A stretch of DNA of 64,000 bases from an uncultured Chloroflexota bacterium. GTDB lineage: Bacteria > Chloroflexota > Chloroflexia > Thermomicrobiales > UBA6265. Location: assembly GCA_937901745.1 (NCBI GenBank), contig CALGSZ010000004.1, positions 12,657 to 76,656 on the forward strand. The letters are read 5' to 3'. Positions 7,926 through 15,942 of this stretch are shown here, piece by piece. The notes under the pieces are model-generated. The model made no database searches, was not told the origin of the DNA, and saw only the letters and a list, made by a program, of their open reading frames with translations. Numbering within the stretch: position 1 is the stretch's first letter; each line of letters starts with the position of its first letter. The position numbers and the translations under genes are program-made.

Positions 7926-8921
7926 ATGGGTTTTCTCGGCTATGCGGCGAGCTTCGAGCAGTTTCACCCGAATGACATGCTGCGCTGGGCGCGCCTGGCG
8001 GAGGACAACGGCTTCCGCGGGGTGATGGCATCTGACCACTTCCATCCGTGGGTGCCGTCGCAGGGGCATTCCGCCTTCGTCTGGGCTTGGCTCGGCGCGC
8101 TCGGTGTCCAGACCTCGCTCCGGTTCGGCACCGGCGTCACACCACCGGGCTATCGCTACCATCCGGCGATCATCGCCCAGGCCGCGGCGACGCTCGAAGC
8201 GATGTTCCCCGGCCGCTTCTACCTCGGGCTCGGCGCTGGTGAGGCGCTCAATGAGCACATCGTCGGCGCCTACTGGCCGGAGGCCCCGGTCCGGCTGGAG
8301 CGCCTGGCCGAATCGATCGAGATCATCCAGCAGCTCTTCACCGGCAAAGTCGTCAAGTACCGCTCGCAGCACTTCAACGTCGAGAGCGCCAAGCTCTACA
8401 CGCTGCCGCCGTCGCCGCCGCCGATCTACGTCGCGACCGCGGGGCCGATCCAGGCCTACCGCACCGGGAAGATGACCGACGGTCTGATCACCGTCGGCGC
8501 GAGCGATGAGAAGCTGAAGATGCTGATCGAGCGGTTCGAGCGGGGCGCCCGCGAGGCCGGCAAAGACCCCTCGAAGTTGGCGAAGATCCTGCAGATCAAG
8601 ATTTCCTTCGCCGACTCCGAGGAGGCGGCGGTCGAGCAGGCGATGCGGGAGTGGCCGAACGGCGGCATGGCCTTCCCGAAGGGCGACATCCGGAACCCGG
8701 AGGATTTCGAGGCGATGGCGAAGCTGGTCCGGCCTGAGCACTTCAAGAACCGCGTGCTGATGTCGCCGGATCTCGACGAGCACGTTGCGCACATCCAGCA
8801 CTTCATTGACCTCGGCTTCCACGAGATCTACGTCCACAACGTCGGTCGCAATCAGGACGAGTTCATCACCGCCTACGGCAAGCACGTGGTACCCAAGCTG
8901 AAGTGGCCGGCGTCGGAATAA
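7926..8921 (+). CDS. fgd: F420-dependent glucose-6-phosphate dehydrogenase-like (LLM class)
   Basis: A 331-residue luciferase-like TIM barrel closely following the actinobacterial Fgd pattern: GYAASFEQFHP at the N terminus, ASDHFHPW with His38, GAGEALNE with Glu106, and VATAGPIQAYR. In mycobacterial Fgd1 the equivalent histidine and glutamate (40 and 109) are catalytic, converting glucose-6-phosphate to 6-phosphogluconolactone with reduction of F420. ATG at 7926 follows AGGAGAGGGAG by a usual distance; an in-frame ATG at 7863 would add 21 residues of unlike composition. Its place just after cofDCE supports real F420 use. Some relatives use other sugars or alcohols, so G6P specificity is probable, not shown. 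Confidence 0.9.
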   Translation: MGFLGYAASFEQFHPNDMLRWARLAEDNGFRGVMASDHFHPWVPSQGHSAFVWAWLGALGVQTSLRFGTGVTPPGYRYHPAIIAQAAATLEAMFPGRFYLGLGAGEALNEHIVGAYWPEAPVRLERLAESIEIIQQLFTGKVVKYRSQHFNVESAKLYTLPPSPPPIYVATAGPIQAYRTGKMTDGLITVGASDEKLKMLIERFERGAREAGKDPSKLAKILQIKISFADSEEAAVEQAMREWPNGGMAFPKGDIRNPEDFEAMAKLVRPEHFKNRVLMSPDLDEHVAHIQHFIDLGFHEIYVHNVGRNQDEFITAYGKHVVPKLKWPASE

Positions 8922-8978
8922 GCGAGTGAGGTTGGCCGCGTCTGGCTGACCACGAACAACGCCGACTTCGTGCGAGTG

Positions 8979-9011
8979 ACGGCGCATGGACCTCAGCGGT
9001 TCATGCGCCGT
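8979..9011 (+). terminator. Candidate terminator after the F420 operon
   Basis: ACGGCGCATG (8979-8988) pairs perfectly with CATGCGCCGT (9002-9011), a 10-bp stem with a 13-nt loop, 58 bases after the Fgd stop. The following TGCTATTGGG is a poor T tract, so termination is not assured. Confidence 0.42.
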
Positions 9012-9119
9012 TGCTATTGGGCCGCACCGCGGCGCGAACCGTTTCGGATGCACTTGACCAGGTTCGGCGAGTGCAATATAGGCTACGTCGCCCGACGAAA
9101 ATCAATCGCTCGAGACCTC

Positions 9120-9150
9120 TTGAACCTCACGTTACGTGAGGGTGTAGGGT
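9120..9150 (+). promoter_or_regulatory. MerR-type promoter with embedded palindrome
   Basis: TTGAAC (9120-9125) and TAGGGT (9145-9150) are separated by 19 bp, the over-long spacer typical of promoters twisted by MerR-family activators. A perfect palindrome CCTCACGT-T-ACGTGAGG fills the spacer (9125-9141). It lies immediately upstream of the TipA-like regulator, so autoactivation is the natural reading. Confidence 0.8.
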
Positions 9151-9168
9151 CTAGCGCGGAGGTGGCGA

Positions 9169-9921
9169 ATGGCCCGCTGGCTGCGGATCGGTGAGCTAGC
9201 CGCGTCGTGCGGTGTCTCGATCCGGACGTTACACCACTACGACGAGCTTGGCCTTCTGCGGCCAGAGGCGCAGACCGAGGGCGGGCATCGGCTCTACGGT
9301 GAAGGGAGTCTGCTCCGATTGCAGCAGATTCTGACCCTGCGAACCCTCGGGTTGTCGCTGCGAGCGATCAGCGAGTTGTTGGACCGGCCGGACTTCGACC
9401 TGATCGCTTCGCTACGGATCCAGCAAGAGGTCCTTCGCCAGCGCCAGGAAGAGTTGGCCCGAGCGCAGCAGGCGATCGCGGATCTCCTGCAGTACCGACT
9501 GGAGACCGGGCACTGGGACTGGCAGCGCGTGACCCGCGCCACCACGGCAGTTCGACAAGGTGAGGAAGGAGACGTCATCATGGAGAAGTGGTACTCGCCG
9601 GAGCAGATGGAGCGGTTCGCGAAGGTCGCGGAGACCATCCCGGCAACCGAGATCGAGGCGATTCAGAACGAGTGGACGATGCTGCTTGCCGATGTGCGGG
9701 CGAACAAGCATCTCGACCCGCGCAGCAGCGAGGCGCAGGCGCTGGCCGATCGGTGGCAGGAGCTGACAGAGCGCACCACGCGAGCCTATCAGTCTGATCC
9801 TGGGCTCCTACAGGTGATCGGCGAGAAGTACCGCGAGGGCGCGTTCGAGGGCGATTTGCGCATGCCGCAGCAGGACGATTTCGCCTTCATCCAGCGGGTG
9901 CTGGACGCGCGGCAAGCCTAA
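9169..9921 (+). CDS. MerR-family regulator with TipAS-type drug-binding domain
   Basis: A 250-residue regulator. Residues 1-75 form a MerR winged helix (LRIGELAASCGVSIRTLHHYDELGLL, GHRLYGEGSL), followed by a coiled coil to about residue 110. The C-terminal part (from about 130) resembles the TipAS/albicidin-resistance domain, an all-helical antibiotic pocket: EKWYSPEQMERF, EWTMLLADVRANKHLDPRS and GLLQVIGEKYREG. TipAL in Streptomyces senses thiostrepton-like thiopeptides and activates its own promoter. The internal ATG at 9580 (MEKWYSPEQM) could give a TipAS-like short product, since GAAGGAG lies before it. Start at 9169 has GGAGG at 9158-9162. Confidence 0.93.
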   Translation: MARWLRIGELAASCGVSIRTLHHYDELGLLRPEAQTEGGHRLYGEGSLLRLQQILTLRTLGLSLRAISELLDRPDFDLIASLRIQQEVLRQRQEELARAQQAIADLLQYRLETGHWDWQRVTRATTAVRQGEEGDVIMEKWYSPEQMERFAKVAETIPATEIEAIQNEWTMLLADVRANKHLDPRSSEAQALADRWQELTERTTRAYQSDPGLLQVIGEKYREGAFEGDLRMPQQDDFAFIQRVLDARQA

Positions 9922-10036
9922 TCCGGCGCTTGAGTTGGCAGCGCCAAGTGAGGTTACGAGCCGGGCTGATCGGCACGCTGCTTGCGCCCTCGACTCGACG
10001 TGATACAGAAGGCTACTCGATAAAGGAGGAGCGCGG

Positions 10037-11044
10037 ATGGAGAGCGGCGAGGAGGCAGCGGTGCTGAAGGAGCCGACCAATCCGGCGGATGAGTCCGAGG
10101 AGCTGGTGGAGCTTCCGCCCGGACTCGGAGACCATCAGATCGGGGAGGCGGCGGAGGTGTTCGCCGGGCTCCCCGATCGCCTTTCGGTCGAGGAGTACAA
10201 CTACGACCACTTCCGCAGGGGGCACCTGATCGCCGACATTCGTCGGACGATGGAGCGGCGTGGAGTCGCGCCCGGTCAATACACCTGGGATTTCACACTG
10301 CCCCAAGCGAGCGGTGGCTGGCTCCGCCTCGACAATCTGCGCGGCACGCCGGTCTTGCTCCACTTCGGCTCGTACACATGTCCGGCAAGCATCGGCACGG
10401 TGGAGCCGTTGAAGAAGCTGTACGCCCGTTGGGGTGCCCGCGTCGCGTTCGTTGACGTGCTCGTTCGCCAGGCGCATCCGGGGCCCGGCGCACCGGCCTA
10501 CCAGAGCGACGACCAGAAGCTGGAGGATGCCCGCCGGTACCAGCAGGAGGAGGGTATCCCCTGGCCGGTACTCGCGGACGATCTCGCCGGCACGGTGCAC
10601 CAGGTCTACGGCATGCTCCCTAACGCGACATATCTCATCGACGTGGACGGCCGCATCGCGTTCTACAACATGTGGACGCACGCGCCGACGCTGACTGCCG
10701 CGCTCGAGCAGCTCTTTCGCCAGGACTGCCGGGGCGTGGTCGGCGACGGCTACGACCGAGTCATCCACCTCTGGCCGGCGCTAACGGTTGGCTGGCGGGG
10801 CATCGAGCGGGGGCTTCCGGACAGCTACCGGGACCTGCAGCGCGCGGTGCCGGGGAGCGGCTCGTTGCTGCGGCTAGGCTATAGGATGCGACCGCTCTTG
10901 GCGCCGATGACGTTGCGTACGACAACAACACCGATGCCCGTCAGGGCCGGGCTGATCGCTGGCGTGGCCGTGGCCTCGCTGCTCGCCGTTGGCCGATCGC
11001 GCATGCAGAGCGGCGCCAAGGACGACCGCCGCGACGACTCCTAG
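10037..11044 (+). CDS. Deiodinase-like redoxin with C-terminal membrane segment
   Basis: A 335-residue protein. Residues about 80-235 form a thioredoxin fold of the iodothyronine-deiodinase/SelL type: GTPVLLHFGSYTCPAS with Cys115 where deiodinases carry selenocysteine, then VAFVDVLVRQAHPG, the family's hallmark E/Q-AHP segment, and GMLPNATYLID. No UGA codon interrupts the frame, so this is a cysteine form. A hydrophobic helix (about 300-318) near the basic C terminus could anchor it. The N-terminal 60 residues are acidic. AAGGAGGAG precedes ATG 10037. Bacterial relatives are presumed peroxidases or thiol oxidoreductases; deiodination is not implied. Its stop overlaps the stop of the convergent SDR gene by 4 bp. 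Confidence 0.85.
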   Translation: MESGEEAAVLKEPTNPADESEELVELPPGLGDHQIGEAAEVFAGLPDRLSVEEYNYDHFRRGHLIADIRRTMERRGVAPGQYTWDFTLPQASGGWLRLDNLRGTPVLLHFGSYTCPASIGTVEPLKKLYARWGARVAFVDVLVRQAHPGPGAPAYQSDDQKLEDARRYQQEEGIPWPVLADDLAGTVHQVYGMLPNATYLIDVDGRIAFYNMWTHAPTLTAALEQLFRQDCRGVVGDGYDRVIHLWPALTVGWRGIERGLPDSYRDLQRAVPGSGSLLRLGYRMRPLLAPMTLRTTTTPMPVRAGLIAGVAVASLLAVGRSRMQSGAKDDRRDDS

Positions 11045-11814
11045 CCGCGGAGAAAGCCGCCTTCCGAGTGGATGACCTGACCGGTAATCCAGCCGGGCTC
11101 GTCGCTGGCGAGGAACGCGACGAGGCGAGCGACATCTCTTGGCTGTCCAATCCGCCCGAAGGGGAAGCGGGGCAGGAGCGCCGCCTTGAGTTCGTCGCTC
11201 ATCCAGCCGGTATCCGCTGGGCCGGGATTGACCGCATTGACGGTGATGCCGAGCGGGGCGACTCCGGCGGCGAGCGAGACGGTCAGGGCTTCGACGGCGC
11301 CTTTCGTCGCGGCGTAGGCGAGCTCCTCTGGCATCGGTCCCAGGGATTGCCCGGACGTTAGGTTGATAATCCGGCCGCCCGGCCCTCCGGGCCAGCGACG
11401 CGCGAGCTCGACGGAGAGCAGCGCGGTGGCGCGGAGATTGACCGCGTAGTGGGCGTCGAGCGTGGCGGCATCGAGCCGCGCGTAGCCGTCTCGCGTCGAG
11501 TAGGCCGCATAGTTGACCAGGATCGCGGGCGGTCCGAGTTGCGTGGTCACCTCATCGAGCAGCCAAGCTGGCGTCTCCGGCTGGGACAAGTCGGCCTCGA
11601 TGGCCACCGCGCGGACGCCCTGTGCCTGTAGCTCTGTCACCAGCGCGGTGGGGCCGTTCGGATCCGCGCCCCAGGGCATCTCGCGGTCGTAGGTTTGCCA
11701 GTGGGTGAAGGCGATGTCCACGCCGTCGGCGGCCAGCGCCCGGCAAATGGCAGCGCCGATCCCTTGCCGCCGGCTGGCGCCGGTCACGACAGCAATACGA
11801 GAGGCGGCACGCAC
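11041..11814 (-). CDS. Short-chain dehydrogenase/reductase (SDR) family oxidoreductase
   Basis: A 257-residue classical SDR. The Rossmann nucleotide motif appears as VTGASRRQGIGAAI (residues about 9-22), NYAAYS stands in place of the usual NNAG, the catalytic set is Ser in NLTSGQS, and Tyr-Lys in AYAATKGA, and VNPGPADTGWM follows. The acidic residue after the second strand is missing, so NADPH is likely. The sequence resembles 3-oxoacyl-ACP reductase FabG-type enzymes, but the substrate is unknown. The start is GTG at 11814 with GGAGCGGGC upstream. It stands alone and converges on the deiodinase-like gene. Confidence 0.9.
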   Translation of the reverse strand: MRAASRIAVVTGASRRQGIGAAICRALAADGVDIAFTHWQTYDREMPWGADPNGPTALVTELQAQGVRAVAIEADLSQPETPAWLLDEVTTQLGPPAILVNYAAYSTRDGYARLDAATLDAHYAVNLRATALLSVELARRWPGGPGGRIINLTSGQSLGPMPEELAYAATKGAVEALTVSLAAGVAPLGITVNAVNPGPADTGWMSDELKAALLPRFPFGRIGQPRDVARLVAFLASDEPGWITGQVIHSEGGFLRG

Positions 11815-12090
11815 GCCCGCTCCTATCTCGAATCCTCATGCTGAGATCACTGGAAAGACTTGGCCCGGTGCTCGATCGGGCCATCAACGCGCTCCATGAT
11901 GATTGGTGCGATCGAAGAAGGTCAACCGATTTTTCAGCCCCGCGCCGGGTCGCGAGGCGCGGGAACGGTTCACGCTCGAAAAGTTTGGTAGAATCCCCGC
12001 GCTCGTCGCAGCTTGGATTCACAGAGTGTCGGTTCTCGTTCTACGGGCCGAGCAACGGGCCGGATGTCGGCCGGGAGCTGCTGAGACGAG

Positions 12091-13029
12091 ATGACTCGGT
12101 ACATCCTGGGACGGCTGATCAGCCTAGTCTTCGTTCTGCTCGTGGTCTCGCTGATCGCGTTCCTGCTGATGCACGCCATTCCTGGCGGACCGTTCGATGT
12201 CAGCGAACGGCGGTTGCCGGAGGCGACGCGCCAGGCGCAGCTTCGCAAGTACGGGCTCGACCAGCCGATCTATGTCCAGTACGTCAAATACCTTTGGCGC
12301 GCCGTGCACGGCGACTTCGGCGTCTCCTTTCAACGCCCGACCGAGACTGTCCTCGGCCTGATCGCGAGCCGCTGGCCGGCCACGATCAAGATCGGCATCC
12401 CGACGATCTTGCTCGCCTACATCGTCGGGACGGCGCTCGGCTTCGTCGCGGCCATCAAGCAGAATAGCTGGATTGATTACGCCGTCACCACGGTCGGGAC
12501 GATCGGCCTGACGATCCCAAACTGGGTCATCGCTACCTGGCTGATCCTGATCTTCAGCATTAGGTTCAATCTCCTGCCATCCGGGGAGCTGCACGGCTGG
12601 AAGCACTACATCATGCCGGTCGTCGCGTATTCGCTCGCGCCGATGGCCCTGGTGGCGCGCTATACCCGCGTCTGTATGCTGGAGACGCTGCGCGCGGATT
12701 ACGTGCGGACGGCGCGCGCCAAGGGGTTGAGCGAGCGCCGGATTCTGGTCTGGCACGTGGCGCGCAACGCGATGATTCCGTGGATCACCATCTTGCTCCC
12801 CGAGATCCCGAACATCCTGACCGGCTCGATCTTCATCGAGTCGATCTTCCGCATCCCGGGCATTGGGAGTTATTTCGCGACCAGCTCGCTCGCGCGCGAC
12901 TATCCCCTCATTCTCGCGCTGACGCTGCTGGTTGCCACACTCTGGGGCCTGACTTATCTGATCACCGATATCCTCTACACCGTGCTTGATCCGCGCATTC
13001 GCCTCTATGGTCGACGGGCTGGTGGGTAG
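12091..13029 (+). CDS. Peptide/nickel-type ABC transporter permease (DppB class)
   Basis: A 312-residue six-helix inner-membrane permease. The N terminus has the DppB signature YILGRLISLVFVLLVVSL plus HAIPGGPF, and the ATPase-docking EAA loop reads ADYVRTARAKGLSERRI near residue 200. It forms a heterodimer with the DppC-type product of the next gene, 2 bp downstream, and the binding protein follows third. This operon has no ATPase gene. The start ATG lacks a strong ribosome site (a weak GGGAG lies farther upstream). Substrate could be di- or oligopeptides, nickel or glycosides; not determinable here. Confidence 0.92.
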   Translation: MTRYILGRLISLVFVLLVVSLIAFLLMHAIPGGPFDVSERRLPEATRQAQLRKYGLDQPIYVQYVKYLWRAVHGDFGVSFQRPTETVLGLIASRWPATIKIGIPTILLAYIVGTALGFVAAIKQNSWIDYAVTTVGTIGLTIPNWVIATWLILIFSIRFNLLPSGELHGWKHYIMPVVAYSLAPMALVARYTRVCMLETLRADYVRTARAKGLSERRILVWHVARNAMIPWITILLPEIPNILTGSIFIESIFRIPGIGSYFATSSLARDYPLILALTLLVATLWGLTYLITDILYTVLDPRIRLYGRRAGG

Positions 13030-13031
13030 CC

Positions 13032-13967
13032 GTGGAAGGCGCGCCGATGGAGACGGTAGCCGACCAACCGCGCGTGACCGCACTTGACCGGCCGCGCCGC
13101 CAGCGGACGAATCTCGAGCTGGCCACGCGGCGCTTCCTTCGTCAGCGGCTGGCGGTCGCTGGCTTGGTGATCGTGGTCGCACTGGCGCTCGTTTCGATCT
13201 TCGCGCCAGTCGTCGCGCCGACGGGCTACGACGAGGCGGACATCATGGCCGCGCGGGAGTTCCCGAGCTGGCGCCATCCGTTCGGCACCGACCCGATCGG
13301 CCGTGACTATCTCAGCCGCGTCATCTATGGCATCCGCACCTCGTTCGTGGTCGGCTTCTTGGCGGTGCTGACCGCCTGTTTGATCGGGGTGCCGCTCGGG
13401 CTCGCCGCCGGGCTGCGGGGCGGGTTCACCGATTTCGTCGTCCTGCGCCTTGTCGAGATCTGGACCGCGGTGCCGCCAATCCTGTTTGCCATCTTCCTGC
13501 TGTCGGTGATCAACAGCGGGATCCTCGGCAATCTGCTAGGCAACAGCGTGCTCAATGTGGCCATTGTGATCGGCGTGACGAGCTGGGTCGGGCTCTGCCG
13601 GCTCACCCGCGCTCAGCTGATTACCCTGCGCGAGCACGAGTACGTTGCCGCTGCTCGCAGCCTCGGAGCGACCGAGTTTCAGATCGCGGTCCGGCACCTG
13701 CTGCCGAACGCGATTCCTCCGCTGATCGTGGCGGCGACGCTGCTCATGCCGGCGGCGATCTTCGCCGAGGCCGGGTTGAGCTTCCTCGGCCTGGCGATCA
13801 ACGAGCCGACGCCGAGCCTGGGCAAGATGGTCGCGGATAGCCGGCAGTGGTTCCAACTCTATTGGCATTTGGCGGTGTTTCCGACAGTGGCGATAGCGTT
13901 GTCCGTGCTTGGGTTTGCGTTCGTCGGAGATGGCTTGCGCGATGCGCTCGATCCGCGCCAGAATTAG
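13032..13967 (+). CDS. Peptide/nickel-type ABC transporter permease (DppC class)
   Basis: A 311-residue permease. The conserved DppC blocks HPFGTDPIGRDYLSRVIYG, the EAA loop EHEYVAAARSLGATEFQIA and EAGLSFLGLAINEPTPSLG are all present, with five or six membrane helices. The start is ambiguous: GTG at 13032 or ATG at 13047 with GGAAGG 7 bases upstream; the second gives 306 residues. It partners the DppB-type permease just upstream and hands substrate from the binding protein encoded next. Confidence 0.92.
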   Translation: MEGAPMETVADQPRVTALDRPRRQRTNLELATRRFLRQRLAVAGLVIVVALALVSIFAPVVAPTGYDEADIMAAREFPSWRHPFGTDPIGRDYLSRVIYGIRTSFVVGFLAVLTACLIGVPLGLAAGLRGGFTDFVVLRLVEIWTAVPPILFAIFLLSVINSGILGNLLGNSVLNVAIVIGVTSWVGLCRLTRAQLITLREHEYVAAARSLGATEFQIAVRHLLPNAIPPLIVAATLLMPAAIFAEAGLSFLGLAINEPTPSLGKMVADSRQWFQLYWHLAVFPTVAIALSVLGFAFVGDGLRDALDPRQN

Positions 13968-14041
13968 GCGCCTCCACATCTCAATCGGCCGGGGTCGACG
14001 CCCGGCAAGCGGGCGGGACCGTTAGAGAAAGGAGCAGTCCG

Positions 14042-15820
14042 GTGACTGACGACGCTGCGCGCAATGCGCGAGGGACAGGATCGGGGTTCCTGCAGCGCCG
14101 GGTGAACCGGCGGACGGTGCTTGGCGGCGCTGCCGGAGTGGCAGCTGGCTTGGCGAGCGCCGGCCAGCTCCGCGCGGCTCCGATGATTATCCGAAGCCGG
14201 AGGACCTCGGGACGATGGCAGGAGGCTCCCGCGGATGCCGCGCCGCCGGAGCGGCAGGTGATCTACTGGCCGGCCGACGCGGCCAACGTCAAGGCGCTTG
14301 ACTTCTACGAGAGCGTCTACGAGCGCGGCAGCGCGGGCGACCTCTTCAGTGAGCCGCTGGTCCGGCTTGACCGAAACTTCACCATCCAACCGGCCGGCGC
14401 GGAGTCCTGGTCGAGCAGCGAGGACGGCCGGATCTGGACGTTCACGATCCGGCAGGGGATGGTCTGGAGTGACGGCAATCCCGTCACCGCGGAGGACTAC
14501 GTCGCGACGCTCCGGTACGCGGCGGACCCCGAGCACGCCTGGGACTTCACCTGGTACTTCCAGGGCATCATCGCCGGCTGGAACGACGCGATCGAGGGGA
14601 AGATCCCGCTCGATCAAATGGGTGTTCGCACCGGCGCCAATGAATACGAGCTGGTGATCGAGACGGAGAACCCGGCGCCGTACCTGCCGGCGATGCTGCT
14701 CTATTCGTGTCCGCTTTCGAAGGCAGCGCTCGAGACGCACGGGCCGCTTTACAACACGAACCCGGCGACGGCGGTCTCGTCCGGGCCGTTCATCTTGGCG
14801 GAGTGGATTCCGGATCAGCAGATCGTCCTGCGCCGTAACGAGTCCTACAACGGCACCATGAACGTGCCGGTCAACGAGGTCATCTACAAGCTCACATCGC
14901 CGGACAACTATTTCACGCTGTATCAGAGCAACGAGCTCGACTACGTCGAGAATCCAGGGCCGGCCGCGATCGAGTTGATGATGGCCGATCCGGAGCTGGC
15001 GGGCGAAGTCTACTCTGGCGTCGCGGACTTCCCGACGTACTACATCTTCTTCGATGTCACGCAGCCGCCGTTCGACAACAAGCTCGTCCGGCAGGCCTGG
15101 AGCCACGCGATCGACCGCGAGGCGATCAAGGAGAGCATCCTTGGGCCGAGCGGCACGCCGGCCTATTCGTGGCTGGCGCCTGGCTTCCCGGCATCGAACC
15201 GCGAGGGGCTGAAGGACATCCAGCGCTTCGATCCGGAGCTGGCGCGACAGCTGCTCGCCGAGGCGGGCTATCCGAATGGCGAGGGCTTCCCCAAGCTCGA
15301 GATGTGGATCCGCGACCGGACGCCGCTCGATCAGGCGGTCCCGGCTGCCTGCGCGGCGATGCTCAAGGAGCATCTGAACATCGATGTCGAGCTCGTGCAG
15401 AAGCCGGCGCAGGAGTTCATGTCTGCCCTGACCGCGAAGCCGACGCAGGTTCAGCTCGGCTGGGTCCGCTACGGCATGGACTTCTTCGATCCGTACAACA
15501 TGCTCAGTGTCTGGGTTTCCGGCGGCCGCCATTCGTGGTCCAATCCGGAGTACGATGCCAAGGTCAAGGAGGCCGCCGAGTACCTCGGGCCGCCGGAAGA
15601 GCGCATCCGGATGTTCCAGGAGGCGGAGCGCATCCTCGTCGAGGATGTCCCCGCGGTTTTCGTCTTCCATGGAACGTATCCGCAGGTGATCAAGCCGTGG
15701 CTACTCGGCGCCTTCAAGGAGCCGGATGAGAACGGCATCTCGGCGCTGCACTGGCCTGGCTACACGACGATGAGCACGGTGCCGCAGGAGCTGTACGTCG
15801 GCAAAGAGGCGCCGCGGTAG
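14042..15820 (+). CDS. Family 5 ABC transporter substrate-binding protein with Tat signal
   Basis: A 592-residue extracytoplasmic binding protein. The N terminus has a twin-arginine motif RRVNRRTVLGG followed by a hydrophobic stretch ending ARAAP-like, so export is folded through Tat. The mature part shows the SBP family 5 features: WTFTIRQGMVWSDGNPVTAEDY, GPFILAEW, and QAWSHAIDREAI. GTG at 14042 is the start because AAAGGAG lies 8 bases upstream; the frame remains open back to 13847 inside the preceding gene but that stretch is antisense-like noise. It is third in the permease operon and is followed by a very strong terminator. Confidence 0.92.
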   Translation: MTDDAARNARGTGSGFLQRRVNRRTVLGGAAGVAAGLASAGQLRAAPMIIRSRRTSGRWQEAPADAAPPERQVIYWPADAANVKALDFYESVYERGSAGDLFSEPLVRLDRNFTIQPAGAESWSSSEDGRIWTFTIRQGMVWSDGNPVTAEDYVATLRYAADPEHAWDFTWYFQGIIAGWNDAIEGKIPLDQMGVRTGANEYELVIETENPAPYLPAMLLYSCPLSKAALETHGPLYNTNPATAVSSGPFILAEWIPDQQIVLRRNESYNGTMNVPVNEVIYKLTSPDNYFTLYQSNELDYVENPGPAAIELMMADPELAGEVYSGVADFPTYYIFFDVTQPPFDNKLVRQAWSHAIDREAIKESILGPSGTPAYSWLAPGFPASNREGLKDIQRFDPELARQLLAEAGYPNGEGFPKLEMWIRDRTPLDQAVPAACAAMLKEHLNIDVELVQKPAQEFMSALTAKPTQVQLGWVRYGMDFFDPYNMLSVWVSGGRHSWSNPEYDAKVKEAAEYLGPPEERIRMFQEAERILVEDVPAVFVFHGTYPQVIKPWLLGAFKEPDENGISALHWPGYTTMSTVPQELYVGKEAPR

Positions 15821-15827
15821 TGAGCTT

Positions 15828-15863
15828 GGGCCGGGGACCGGCCGCGTAAACGGTCCCCGGCCC
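15828..15863 (+). terminator. Rho-independent terminator of the first peptide-transporter operon
   Basis: A perfect 13-bp stem: GGGCCGGGGACCG (15828-15840) and CGGTCCCCGGCCC (15851-15863) around a 10-nt loop, followed by TTCTT. It begins 7 bases after the binding-protein stop. Confidence 0.85.
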
Positions 15864-15942
15864 TTCTTGGGCGTATCAGGCAGAGTGGAGTGCGGACAGA
15901 AGGCTAGGGTGCGAGCGTGCGAAGGCCGCAAGGGGTGTGCAT

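Noticed and set aside
10379..10381. Selenocysteine in the deiodinase-like protein
   Set aside because: The active-site codon is TGT (Cys115), and no TGA interrupts the frame; no SECIS-like hairpin was apparent just after it.
11938..11963. CCCGCGCC/GGCGCGGG hairpin before the first permease operon as a terminator
   Set aside because: No T tract follows on either strand, and there is no gene ending close upstream on the plus strand.
13964..15670. 568-codon open frame on the minus strand antisense to the first peptide-binding protein
   Set aside because: Composition is arginine/leucine/aspartate-rich as expected for a shadow in GC-rich DNA, and the plus-strand frame has a Tat signal, ribosome site and family motifs.
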